Assembly (NCBI RefSeq): GCF_000236785.1
Contig: NZ_AGUF01000034.1
Span: 1 to 64,000 of the forward strand
Direction: 5' to 3'
Length of the DNA stretch: 64,000 nucleotides
Source of the DNA: Achromobacter arsenitoxydans SY8
GTDB taxonomy: Bacteria; Pseudomonadota; Gammaproteobacteria; Burkholderiales; Burkholderiaceae_B
The notes beneath the pieces were generated by a model that saw nothing but the letters and a program-made list of their open reading frames with translations, was not told where the DNA came from and made no database searches. This document shows positions 35,784-46,100 of this stretch, in pieces. The translations under genes were made by a program, and so were the position numbers. The first letter of the stretch is position 1. Each line of letters opens with the position of its first letter.

Positions 35784-38144
35784 ATGCAATCCTACGCTCG
35801 GCCCGGCAGGCGTTCCGATGCCTCATCGTTGATTCAACGTTTGCTTGTCCCTCTGGCCCTTCTGCTGACTGGACTGCTATTCATCCCGCTTGGACCGCTA
35901 ATGCCGCGCGACGGATTGGATCCCTCGTGGCGGTATGCGCTGAATATGGCGGTAGAGAACGGCTATGTGTTCGGGCGTGATTTGATATTTACGTTCGGGC
36001 CGCTCGGATCTGTTTATTCGACCGTGTACAGTCCATTTACCGACCACATGATGATGTGGGCCAGCGCGCTGTATGCCGCGGGCTTTGTGTTCGCGATTCA
36101 TCTGAGCGCCCCGAGACAGCGCCAGTGGTGCGCGATCATGTTGCCGGTTCTAGTCAGCCTGTTCATCTTGCGCGATGCGTTCTTCCTGGTACTGCCTTTC
36201 TTTTTGCTGCTTGCGGCATTGCGAACGACGCGGTTTGCCCGAGACCCCTATCGTCTGAACCTCACGCCATCCGTGCTCGTGGGGCTGGCAGTGGCGACAT
36301 TGGCCATGGGGATCGGCCCCATCGTCAAAGGTAGTTTCTCCGCAGTGGTGCTTCCTATAGGCGCACTGACGTTTATCGCGCTTGTGACAAGCAATGTGCG
36401 CTTGGCAGTTGCTTTCGCGGCGCTGCTGCTGGCGGGAACTGCAGGATCCTGGGCATTCTCCGGGCAAGCCCTGGCGGACTTGCCTGAATTTTTCATGGCT
36501 CAAGGTCCGGTTGTTTCCAGCTATACGGATGCGATGTCCCGTGAAGGCAGCTCCAGCGCCATCGTCTATTTCTTGCTGCTTGTGCTGCTTGTTTGCGGAG
36601 CATTTGCATTTGCGCTCAGGCGGGCTTTCGGTCGTGGAGCCGTGCTTGCGTGCTTGGCGCTGGCGCTCACAGCATTCATCAGTTTCAAGGCCGGATTCGT
36701 CCGTCAGGACGATCATGTCTTCATGGCGCTGGGCGTTTTGTTGCTTCTGGCGTACGGCGCTTCCTTATACGTAAAAAAGATCTCAGTAATTGCCGGACTA
36801 TGGATCGCAATGACGCTGACTTGGTTCGCCGTCGGATCCAGCGTAGTCAATCTCGATGCGGAATTCTTCGCGGAAAAAGTCTTGGCCAACTGGGAGCGGA
36901 CGTATAAGGGTATAAAGATTCGGACCTCCAAACCCGAAGCGTTAATTGAGCAATACGATTCAGCCGTCTCGAAGATTCGCGCTGCTCACCCGTTGCCTCC
37001 ATTACGCGGCGCTGTTGACCTGTATCCCAATGAACTATCAGCCCTCTTCGCGAATGATCTAATCTGGTCCGGCAGGCCCATTCCGCAAAGTTACGCAGCC
37101 TACGACCCGATCCTCGATTCAAAGAACGTGGAGCATCTAAGGTCGTCCGCCGCACCCGATTCCGTACTGTTCTCCTTCGCCCCGATTGACGGGCGCCTTC
37201 CGGCGCAGGACGATTCGGGCAGTGTGCTCGAACTGCTTTCGACCTATTCGGTGTCCGCTTTGGAGCCGCCGTATGTGCTGCTCAAAAAGCGGGAAGGACC
37301 GCGCACGGCCAAACTGGACGCCGAAAACCGAATCGAAATGCGGCGAGGATTTGGCGAGTGGATCGACTTGAACCCCCGCCAGCCGGTTTGGTTGCAGGCG
37401 GAGATTAAGCCCACCTTTCTTGGAAAAGTAGTCAGTACACTCTTCCGATTGCCCCCAGTTGAGATAGAGATAACGCTTGGGAATGGCACATCGTTGAAGA
37501 AGAGGCTGATTCCGAAGATCGCGGAAGCGGGATTCATTGTTTCACCTTATCTGACCGAGCCTTCCGATTTTGTCAGCCTGGCTGCGGGGGCAGATCTTGG
37601 TAATAACGTGAAATCTGTTCGGATAACCACTAGTGGTGAAAGGCTGTGGCAAGACAACTTCTTGATCAAGCTTACGCCGATAAGCATCGTTCCTCAAAAA
37701 TCTGCAAGGGCATTGCTTTTCGGGGCGCCGGAAGACCGGCCGCCATGGGCTGATTTGCCTCAAGCAGAATTGGGATCAGCGCAATGCATGATCGACAGCG
37801 TCAATGGCGCACCCTATCGGCCGGGCAGCGGGATTGCGAATCCTAATGGAGTATTGCAGCTTCAAGGATGGATGGCTCCTAACCGCCAAGATGATGAACT
37901 TGGCGCGCAACCGTGGGCTGTCGTCGAACTTCCGGATGGCTCGACCAATTACTACAAGGCAAAAGCGATGAAACGTCCCGATGTCGCTGCCGCTCTAAAG
38001 CGGCCGGCATTGTCGGAGGCTGGATTTACATTGACCTTGGATATGTCTGAATTCCGAGGCACGAAGAAGATCTCGCTGGTATCGGTTGTCGACGGGAAGG
38101 TATTTTCTTGCGCAGAGTTGGGTGGGCCGATCTTGGTTAATTAG
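35784..38144 (+). CDS. Large polytopic membrane protein with C-terminal GW/RPDV/GF module
   Basis: A 786-residue protein. Residues 15-370 contain about ten to eleven membrane helices. The first external loop has PRDGLDPSWRYALNMAVENG with conserved-looking acidic residues, as in GT-C enzymes. A long periplasmic part follows; its last 120 residues (about 668-786) are the recurrent module CMIDS...LQGWMAP...KRPDVAAAL...AGFTLTL. Starts at TTG 35760, ATG 35775 and ATG 35784 are possible; I use 35784 with GAGA upstream. The preceding 240 bp show no gene. No close named family is recognised. A periplasmic glycosyltransferase role is inferred from topology and neighbours. Confidence 0.65.
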   Translation: MQSYARPGRRSDASSLIQRLLVPLALLLTGLLFIPLGPLMPRDGLDPSWRYALNMAVENGYVFGRDLIFTFGPLGSVYSTVYSPFTDHMMMWASALYAAGFVFAIHLSAPRQRQWCAIMLPVLVSLFILRDAFFLVLPFFLLLAALRTTRFARDPYRLNLTPSVLVGLAVATLAMGIGPIVKGSFSAVVLPIGALTFIALVTSNVRLAVAFAALLLAGTAGSWAFSGQALADLPEFFMAQGPVVSSYTDAMSREGSSSAIVYFLLLVLLVCGAFAFALRRAFGRGAVLACLALALTAFISFKAGFVRQDDHVFMALGVLLLLAYGASLYVKKISVIAGLWIAMTLTWFAVGSSVVNLDAEFFAEKVLANWERTYKGIKIRTSKPEALIEQYDSAVSKIRAAHPLPPLRGAVDLYPNELSALFANDLIWSGRPIPQSYAAYDPILDSKNVEHLRSSAAPDSVLFSFAPIDGRLPAQDDSGSVLELLSTYSVSALEPPYVLLKKREGPRTAKLDAENRIEMRRGFGEWIDLNPRQPVWLQAEIKPTFLGKVVSTLFRLPPVEIEITLGNGTSLKKRLIPKIAEAGFIVSPYLTEPSDFVSLAAGADLGNNVKSVRITTSGERLWQDNFLIKLTPISIVPQKSARALLFGAPEDRPPWADLPQAELGSAQCMIDSVNGAPYRPGSGIANPNGVLQLQGWMAPNRQDDELGAQPWAVVELPDGSTNYYKAKAMKRPDVAAALKRPALSEAGFTLTLDMSEFRGTKKISLVSVVDGKVFSCAELGGPILVN

Positions 38145-38283
38145 AGTCCTGCATCATTTGAGGATGTTGCCGTTTTCTGAATACTCCTCAAGTCCGGATG
38201 TAAACCGATTAGAAGAAGCATCCAGTGCCGTACAGTGGAAATCTGGTTTGTTATGATTGCACGCAAAATTTCTGGGGAGTGCA

Positions 38284-41013
38284 ATGGGGCAGTCTGTTCC
38301 TGATTCGAATGCGAGAGTTCAAGCTGGAAGCTTGAACTCTAATAGATTGTTCTTTCTGGATTTCATAAGAGTCATCTCGATTCTTATGATCATCTTGTAC
38401 CACTTCAATATTCAGCTGCTGGAGCAATCCCCGGCTGCGAAGGTAATTCCCGGACTCGTCATATTTCATCAGGCAATCGGAGATCTCGGGGTCACGCTCT
38501 TCATAATGATTTCCGGTGTGGCATTGATGACGAGCTCTTCAAGCCGGTTCTCCGCGGTTGAGTTCTACAAGAAGCGAATTCTCGCAATTTTCCCATCGTA
38601 TTGGCTGGCCTATGTTGTTGTTGGCTGCGTATTGTTCTTGCTGCGCGGAGCGTGGGTCGGGGATTCCCAGCATTGGAAGTTTCTTCTTACCCTTACCGGA
38701 TTCGATGGCCTGACTTTCTATCGCGACCTGAATTATTATCTTATCGGCGAATGGTTCATCGGATTTATTATCGTTCTGTATTTGTTGTTTCCGGTGCTCC
38801 GTCGAGGCGTGCTGGAGCGTCCGATTCTGACTTGGGTTCTTGTAATTGCTCTGTTTTTGGTGTTGCGCCACTATTATTCCCAAATATTTGTCCTTGGTGA
38901 AAATCGCAATCCGCTGATAAGACTGCCCGAGTTTTTATTTGGACTGTGCTTTTTGCGTTATGTGTCCAGGTTCCACGGAATCGCGTTCTGGGTTTCGATT
39001 ATTTGCTTGGCCGTGTTTGCATTCTGGTATCCGCCAATACCGATGCAGGTATACGGAATCGTGTTGGGCATCGCAGTGTTTTGCTTCCTGTCTTACGCTG
39101 CGGAACGGTCCAGCTTGCCCGCAGGCTTTATCAATGCGACCGAAACGGCAGCTAAGTACTCGTTCCTGGCCTTTCTCGTGCATCACCAGATCATCTACGT
39201 GCTGCTGCCGCGATTCAATGCGGCCACCCTGACAGCGGTTGAGGTCTACGTACTCTTTGGAATTGTGACTTTTTTGAGTTTCGTCGCGGCCAAGTTGCTT
39301 TATGGGCCCGTACTCAAGATAACCGAGGCGCTGCGCGCAATGCTGTACGTGAAGGAAAATTCCCCGGCTATTGATACGAGCACGCGGGTGCTATCAATCT
39401 TGGCCGCCGTTCTTGGGCTGGCTGTCGTTGCCAGTACGTTTTTCGGTGTGTTTCATTACTACTCGCCAGTGCCGTGGTGGGATGAATGGGATGGCTATAT
39501 AGGGTTTTATCGCAATATCAATAGCGGTTGGCTCGGCGGATGGTGGGTCAATCATATGGAACACCGGATCGTTACGTCTCGGGTTCTGTTTTGGCTGGAC
39601 ATCTATGTGTTCGGCGGCCAGCACATATTTCTGTATATCGCTGAATTGGCATTGATCGCGGTAATGGCGATTGTGGTGTGGCGCCGGTATTACCAGGGCA
39701 GCACGAATAAGGCGCCTAATGGGTGGGTCATTGGCCTGACGCTGGCGCTTCTCTTCTCGTGGGTGCAAGAAGAAATTTTGCGCTGGGGCTTTGAAACGAC
39801 GGTGCTCTCGGCGTATATGTTCGCCCTCTTGTCTGTGGCACAGTTTTCAAAGTTCGATGAGCCACGGGGCAAACCGCTCTTCCTGTCCTTGGTATTCGCG
39901 ATACTGGCGGAATTCTCCATGGGCAACGGATTGATGACATTTCCGACGCTCTTTGCCCTGGCGGTTATCTGCCGTCGGCCGATCCGCGAAATGGTCTATA
40001 TCGCAGCCACGTGGGCCGTAATGTGGGGGGTGTACTTCATAGATTATTCCGTTCCGCCTGCCGTCCACCCCGAGATGCCGGTGGTTATGCTTGCCATGGC
40101 GTTCGCGAAGTTTTTCTTTGTCTTCCTTGGCAATCCTGTAGGCGCGTTGACGAATAACGGCGTGGTGCTTTGCTTCATTATTGGCGCAGCGACCTTTGGG
40201 TTGGCGTCCTGGCTGGTCCTTCGTCTGTACAGATCTAACAGCATTACGGCGTATCGCGCTTTCCTGATCGGAGGGTACGGTTTTGTGGTGTTATCGGCGT
40301 TGGCGGCAATGGTTGGACGCGCGTACTATGGCCCGGAAGGCGCTTTAGTCAGCCGCTACACCACGGGGTCCCTGTTGGGCTGGCTCATGATTTCGTTGCT
40401 GGCTTTTGACGTAGCGCGCAGTCGGACTACACAGTTCCTGGCGGTCGCGGGCTCGATTGCGCTTGCGGCGGCAATTGCCCCATTTCAGGTGCACACCGCA
40501 GGCGACAACTCTCATTTGTACAAGCACAAGCTGGCTATTCTTGCGCACAAGATCGGGGCGGATCGCCCGAAATTGGATGCATTGCTCTTTCCTGCGGCAG
40601 CACATCGCCATTTTTCCGATTTGGCAACGTATGCCGAGAAGAACAATGTTGCCCTGTATGGAAAGGGTTGGCTCAAAGACGCAGGAGAGTTGACGTATGA
40701 CCCGGCCAAGCGTAATGACGCCCTATGCTTGGGCGCCTTCGACTCCGTTGGAGCGGATGAGGTAGGTCCGGTATTGAAAGGCTGGGCAACGGAAAATCCG
40801 GTCAGATCGACGGAAATGCTCATCGTCATTGCTGACGAGTCCGGTCGAACGATTGGATACGGCGTGACCGGTGAGGCGCGTCCTGATGTGACAGGAGCGA
40901 TTCGGGGAAATCCGAAGAACGCGGGCTGGACCGGTTTTACCACCCAACCCGCGCAGAATGCTTCAGCGTATGCCTATATTTCGGGTCAGTTCTGCAAGTT
41001 GCCTAGATCTTGA
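38284..41013 (+). CDS. Acyltransferase 3-GT-C-like fusion with C-terminal GW/RPDV/GF module
   Basis: A 909-residue protein with three parts. Residues about 15-350 are an acyltransferase 3 domain (RLFFLDFIRVISILMIILYH with the catalytic His; about ten helices), which O-acylates glycans. Residues about 375-760 are a second polytopic domain with YSPVPWWDEWDGYIGFY and MEHRIVTSRVLFWLD, homologous to the membrane part of the protein at 31201. Residues about 814-909 are the module CLGAF...LKGWATE...ARPDVTGAI...GWTGF. ATG 38284 follows GGGGAG at 5 bp; the upstream TTG 38257 is weaker. It is the last plus-strand gene, facing the minus-strand half. Confidence 0.75.
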   Translation: MGQSVPDSNARVQAGSLNSNRLFFLDFIRVISILMIILYHFNIQLLEQSPAAKVIPGLVIFHQAIGDLGVTLFIMISGVALMTSSSSRFSAVEFYKKRILAIFPSYWLAYVVVGCVLFLLRGAWVGDSQHWKFLLTLTGFDGLTFYRDLNYYLIGEWFIGFIIVLYLLFPVLRRGVLERPILTWVLVIALFLVLRHYYSQIFVLGENRNPLIRLPEFLFGLCFLRYVSRFHGIAFWVSIICLAVFAFWYPPIPMQVYGIVLGIAVFCFLSYAAERSSLPAGFINATETAAKYSFLAFLVHHQIIYVLLPRFNAATLTAVEVYVLFGIVTFLSFVAAKLLYGPVLKITEALRAMLYVKENSPAIDTSTRVLSILAAVLGLAVVASTFFGVFHYYSPVPWWDEWDGYIGFYRNINSGWLGGWWVNHMEHRIVTSRVLFWLDIYVFGGQHIFLYIAELALIAVMAIVVWRRYYQGSTNKAPNGWVIGLTLALLFSWVQEEILRWGFETTVLSAYMFALLSVAQFSKFDEPRGKPLFLSLVFAILAEFSMGNGLMTFPTLFALAVICRRPIREMVYIAATWAVMWGVYFIDYSVPPAVHPEMPVVMLAMAFAKFFFVFLGNPVGALTNNGVVLCFIIGAATFGLASWLVLRLYRSNSITAYRAFLIGGYGFVVLSALAAMVGRAYYGPEGALVSRYTTGSLLGWLMISLLAFDVARSRTTQFLAVAGSIALAAAIAPFQVHTAGDNSHLYKHKLAILAHKIGADRPKLDALLFPAAAHRHFSDLATYAEKNNVALYGKGWLKDAGELTYDPAKRNDALCLGAFDSVGADEVGPVLKGWATENPVRSTEMLIVIADESGRTIGYGVTGEARPDVTGAIRGNPKNAGWTGFTTQPAQNASAYAYISGQFCKLPRS

Positions 41014-41051
41014 AGCTTCACCGAGTTGGGCCGAGGCGTTGCCTGGCACGT

Positions 41052-42971
41052 TCACCGTTGCCCTTTGGCTATTAACTCGACAGTCGTGCGAATGGTGCAT
41101 GCAGGAAGGTTTGGGCCAACGTCCTGCAACACCGTGATGGTGTACCGTCCATCTGGCGGTATGGGTTGGATGAGTCGAGAGAACCCCAGGTCGTTTTCTT
41201 CAGGCAAGCCCATCGCAACCGTCACATCGGGGCGGGCCACGCGCATGGCCTCCACAACGATGGGCGTGTTCGTTCCGTCTTCCATGCGGACGAAGACCCT
41301 CCCTTCTGCACTGCGCCGTTGGGGATCGGCCGCCCAGCCAAGAACGGAAAGGACGGTGTTGCTACCGACGCGAACGGTTGTGACACCATCAATTGATCCA
41401 AGGCAACTGGCGGCCTCTGCCGGAAAGGCCGGTGGTTTACGTTCGGGAGTAGCCAGCAGACATCCTGAAATGCCGCTGATTTTCCAGTTTCTTTCCCGTG
41501 ATAGCTTGAAAATTTCATCCTGATTGGCGTAATCGTTCGGGCACCACACTACACCCGAGAATCTGCCCGGATCCAGGAATTTGTCTGGCGCCGCAATCAC
41601 CTGGTCCATGGGTTTGAACCAGGGGGGAACTGTGAATGACTTACGGCCTGCCATATAGGAAAAGCTGGAACTCCAGTCGTTCCCAAAGGCAATAAACTGA
41701 CCCTCTGGGGGTATTTCCCGATGCAAGGACCTTCCCAAAGCCACTTCCCGGGTGCTGGCGGTAAATTCCTGCTGGAGGAAGGGAAGGTAGCGCACGGAGA
41801 ACCCGTATAGATTCCAGCTCACTACGGCGAAAGTCAGTGCCAGGCATGCGGTCAGGCCGAATCGCTGAAGAACGACCGCGCCGAGCGCTGTCGCGACGCC
41901 AAATATCAGGAAAATTCCGAGCGCAGTTTGGTAATAACTGTGCATCCAATGCAGATTCGTGAAGATGTAGATCGGAGCCAATCCACATACAACGGATGCA
42001 AGGACTATTCGTTTAGCCTTCGCATTAGAGCGAAAGATAAACGGAGAAAGCAGAAGTCCGGCGGCCAGGTAAGAGCCGACATCGGGAAGCATCTGCTGCA
42101 ACAGCACCTTTTGCAGAAGTTCCAGCGACAGGCGCTGATCAAGCGTCCCCCAGTTCCATTTGCTGACCTGGCTTGAGGTGAGCATGGCTCCCATGGCGTT
42201 CTGCAACTTGACATAATCTGTGTAGAAGACCCAGGCCGCGGCGACCATCACAGGCAGCACAAAATAGCCTGCGAAGACAGTCATCCTGCGCATGGTCGCC
42301 ACCTTGCCTAGTGATCCGGCTTCGCGAAACTGGAGCACCGCATAGGTCAACGACATAAAAAACAGTATGGGCAGGCCTGTGGTCACCTTTTGAAGCAGCG
42401 CGAGGCAGGAAAACAGGACGAATAGTATTGATCTCGCCGCGGTTGGCCGGTCATATATTATGTCCAGGAAGTACATCACAGACATGACCGTAAACCAAAG
42501 CGCTGCTGTTTCGATCATGAATGCCCGTCCCCAGTACAGGTACATCGGGGATGAAAACAGCAGCGCGGCAAAGATCCAAAATACAGGCGTGGGCAATTGG
42601 AGGCGCCTGGTGATTGCACGCCCGGGCCAAAGGCAAAGCAACAGAAACCCGAAGCTGGTCAATCGTCCAATAAAATCGAGATTGCCGCCTGTCATCCGCG
42701 CGACTAGTGCGACGATCCCCTGATAAATTGGAAATTCAAAGGGGATAGACCAAGGCGCCCCGCCTACAGGGGTTTCGTAGGCGAGCTTGAATCCATCCTG
42801 TGCAAACCAGTACGCAGTAATAGCGGTTTGTGTCTGACGAAAAGAAAATAAATCAAGGGGCGGCTGTCCTGCGTATGTCACGGTGAGAGCCAACGAGCCC
42901 CCTATCACCGCCACTGCCAATGCGACCAGAAGTGCGTGCCCAATTCTGGAGAGTGTCCTAGCGCGCTGCAT
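41052..42971 (-). CDS. GT39/ArnT-like membrane glycosyltransferase with C-terminal GW/RPDV/GF module
   Basis: A 639-residue protein with an N-terminal helix, then a long first external loop containing QPPLDLFSFRQTQTAITAYW and about eleven further helices, in the style of ArnT/GT39 enzymes that use polyprenyl-phosphate sugars. The periplasmic C-terminus includes residues about 522-639 with CLGSIDG...LGWAADP...ARPDVTVAM...LGFSRLI. ATG 42971 follows GGAAG at good spacing; the frame opens upstream to a TTG at 43013. It is the last gene of the minus-strand half, 38 bp from the convergent acyltransferase fusion. The donor and acceptor are unknown. Confidence 0.72.
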   Translation of the reverse strand: MQRARTLSRIGHALLVALAVAVIGGSLALTVTYAGQPPLDLFSFRQTQTAITAYWFAQDGFKLAYETPVGGAPWSIPFEFPIYQGIVALVARMTGGNLDFIGRLTSFGFLLLCLWPGRAITRRLQLPTPVFWIFAALLFSSPMYLYWGRAFMIETAALWFTVMSVMYFLDIIYDRPTAARSILFVLFSCLALLQKVTTGLPILFFMSLTYAVLQFREAGSLGKVATMRRMTVFAGYFVLPVMVAAAWVFYTDYVKLQNAMGAMLTSSQVSKWNWGTLDQRLSLELLQKVLLQQMLPDVGSYLAAGLLLSPFIFRSNAKAKRIVLASVVCGLAPIYIFTNLHWMHSYYQTALGIFLIFGVATALGAVVLQRFGLTACLALTFAVVSWNLYGFSVRYLPFLQQEFTASTREVALGRSLHREIPPEGQFIAFGNDWSSSFSYMAGRKSFTVPPWFKPMDQVIAAPDKFLDPGRFSGVVWCPNDYANQDEIFKLSRERNWKISGISGCLLATPERKPPAFPAEAASCLGSIDGVTTVRVGSNTVLSVLGWAADPQRRSAEGRVFVRMEDGTNTPIVVEAMRVARPDVTVAMGLPEENDLGFSRLIQPIPPDGRYTITVLQDVGPNLPACTIRTTVELIAKGQR

Positions 42972-43139
42972 ATCGTGCTTCCATCTGAAACTCTCGGGCT
43001 GATCCAGGATCAATGAGCCGAAGCGTATCGAGTTTCGAATTTGCCCTGAGTGGGCGTAGTGGTGGAATCCGCCCCTGTCGGGTGCGGGGCAGAGATTCAG
43101 CGAGCCGCGATATCGCCGCTAAATCCCTGCCGGCGGCCG

Positions 43140-46100
43140 TCAGCGGTTTATGCCTTCGGCGTACGTTGCAAGATGCGTGTAGCCGACATGTCGCGCCGCA
43201 CTGGGAAGGAGCCGCTCCAGAGCGTGCAACATCGTTCCATCAATTGGGACCGGCTCCTTCGGATAATCGTCCCATCCGAGTTTCTGGTCGAATATCGGAG
43301 CCAGGGCTTGCGGACGGGCCCAGAACATGGTGCCGACAGGGAAGGGGAAGAATCCGTCAGAAAGCGGCTCCATGCCCATGTTTTTCGCGAGGGTTTCGGC
43401 GAATTCCCGGTTCTTGTCCCAGCCAATGAGATGGGGGTCGTCGGCGAAGACCAAGCCCAGCTTCTGGTCTTTCGAAAAGGCCGTAATGATGGCATCGGCT
43501 GACGGAAACTTTCCGCCAATCATGTTTTCCAGAAGGAACTCGATCCAATCGGGCACGAGATTGGACAGTGTGACGTGGGGGCTCTTCTTTGTATGAAAGT
43601 GCCCGATGACGTCGTAGGCGGCCAATTCTTCGGCAAATTCAGTGAAGAAAGGACCTATGTCCCGTCCGCGATTCGTGGTGATTCGCACGAGGCAGCGCTG
43701 CTCGTATGCCCGCGTGGCGAGAACGCTCGCCACTTCTTCGGCTGCCGCCGCATTGGGTACGCTGATCAGGTAATCACATTCGAGCTTGTTGAGCTCCATC
43801 CGGTCCAGTATCGACGCTAGCAAGTCGGGATAGTAGGCATGAATGTGGACGCCGATCCGCAGGTTCGCGGCAGGTTCGATGTCCGCATGCGCCAGCTCCA
43901 GAACGTCTTCCTGCCACGGCCCTTGCGGCCTGCCTGCTTGTTGCCAATGCAGGAGAGGATCGGGGTCGAATGCCGTCAGGCCGGCATGTTCGGCATAGCT
44001 GGCGGGATTGAAACCGGGGGCCGGCTTACGGATGTAGATCCGGCTCTGACTTTGTTTCAGATATGTCCGCAGAGCCTGTTCGGCGGGCTCAGGGGAACGT
44101 GGCGCGTGATAGAAAGCGGGGACGAAGGCGCTGTCGGCCAAGGCTACCTCGTCGGCTCTGCGCTGATACGTGGCCGTGGTGGCCCCAAGCGCAAGCGATT
44201 CCAGCTTCTGCACGTATCGCGGCAAGTCGAAAGTCTCGGACGCGATGAATTTGCAGGTCAGGGAAACCCTTTGATGCGTGTCCGGCGAGCCGCTCAAATC
44301 CAATATGGCTTGTGCCGCGGCCTGGACGTTGAGGTAGGGCAAGGCATAGTCCTTGAGCGCATCGTGGGCGGACAGGATTTCCGCAACGCCAGTACCACCT
44401 TCAAAGCAGATTAGCGGCGTGCCTGAGGTCATCGCGTCGATCGCCACGTTGGGCAAGGGATCCAGCCGCGCAGAAACAAAGAACAGGTCGGCCAACTGGT
44501 ACAGCGCATCCAGATGCGGCGTTTCGTCCAAGATGATCAGACGATCCTTCAGGTCAGAGGTTTGGATCTGATCCTCCAGGAACGCGCGATATTGAACATG
44601 CTCGGGTACGTCATAGGTACGGCCTACCCAGACCATGAGGATCTTGCGCTCGGGCGCCATCCGTTTCAACTTCGCGGCAGCTGCGATGAAGAGGTCCACG
44701 CCTTTGCGGTATTCGATCGAGCCTGCGCCCAGGACGATAAATGGCTTTTCCTGGGCATTTCCGTCCGGCAGAACCTGCCTGATCAAGTCCTGGCGTTCGC
44801 GTTCAGTCTTTTGCTGCGAGGCTGGGCTTTCCTCTGCGTGGGGCATGGGAATCACGGATTTGCCCTGAGGCACGATGTGCGAACGACGGATGGCCGGCAG
44901 CGTGCGCTCCAGTACGGCATTGTTCTGCACGATTTTGGCCGGGAAAACCACTTCGCCCGCCCAACCCAGCGTATCGACGATTTCGTCCGGATAGCAGTGG
45001 AACTTACTGAATTCGTGGATCAACAGCACCGATGGTACGTACTGTTCCGCCAATGGGCGCAGCACCGAGCGGGACGCAATGCTGTTAACGATGGCGAACG
45101 CGAACTTGAATCGTTCGTTCAGGTCGGCGATGGTTCGGCCCATGGCCTTCGGCGTTCTGGCGGACTTGTCGTACGGGCCAGCGACCGCTGCGCAGTCGTT
45201 CAGGAAGGGCTCCATGATGTCGCCGTCACCCAGCAAAAGGGCAACCACGTTGTAGCGGCGGCTTAACTCCCTGCTGATGTTCCAACCCAGAATGGGGGCG
45301 CCCGTCCGCGTGGCATCGTGGCAGACCACCAGAACATAGTCCTGCCCGGCGCGCGTGGCGTCGAGATTTTCGTTGAGCTTCAGCGGAGGAGGAACTGGCA
45401 GGCGCTGTTCGGCCTTGCCGTGTTCGATATAGTGCCTGTAGGGATCCATACCCGATGCCGCGACGTCGGGATAGCTTTCTACGTAGAAGGCCTCGTCAAA
45501 CTCCTCCCGGAACTCGTCCTCCGCGACCTGTTCGGCCGGCTCGCCGAGTAGTTCATCGAGTACTTCATCGAGTTGCTCGTCGACCGGCTCGTTAATTTGC
45601 TCGCTAACCGGTTCGTTGACCTGCTCGTCGACCCCGGCATCCGGCACCGTGGTGACCGCGCAGGCGTCCGTACCTTCGGCCAATTCAACGGCAGGGGGGG
45701 GCGTATGTCCCTCCTCAAGTTCTACGGTCGCCGGCGCTTCCAGCATGAGCGGTGCGCTGGATGCTACCTGCGTGGCTTCGGCCAATGGCCGGCGGTGTCG
45801 GGAAAATACCCGATTCTTGATTTTGCGAACGGCAGACGTGCCCATGCGCAGCGGCCGCATGAGACGCCAGGAACGAGAGCCCAGCATGGCCAGGATGCGA
45901 GCCTCCCGCTCTGCAACCACCTGGCGCGTTTCCCCGAGTGCTTGCTCGAGCCTCGCTTGTTCGAGGCGCAACGCATGGACTTCGATACTGTGGCCGTGCG
46001 CGGCTTGGGCAGCCTGTGCTTCCAATTCGGCATGCCGAGCCGCCTGGAGCTCAAAAGATTGAAGTCCCTGCTTGCGTTCTTCGGTCAGCGCGCTCTGTAG

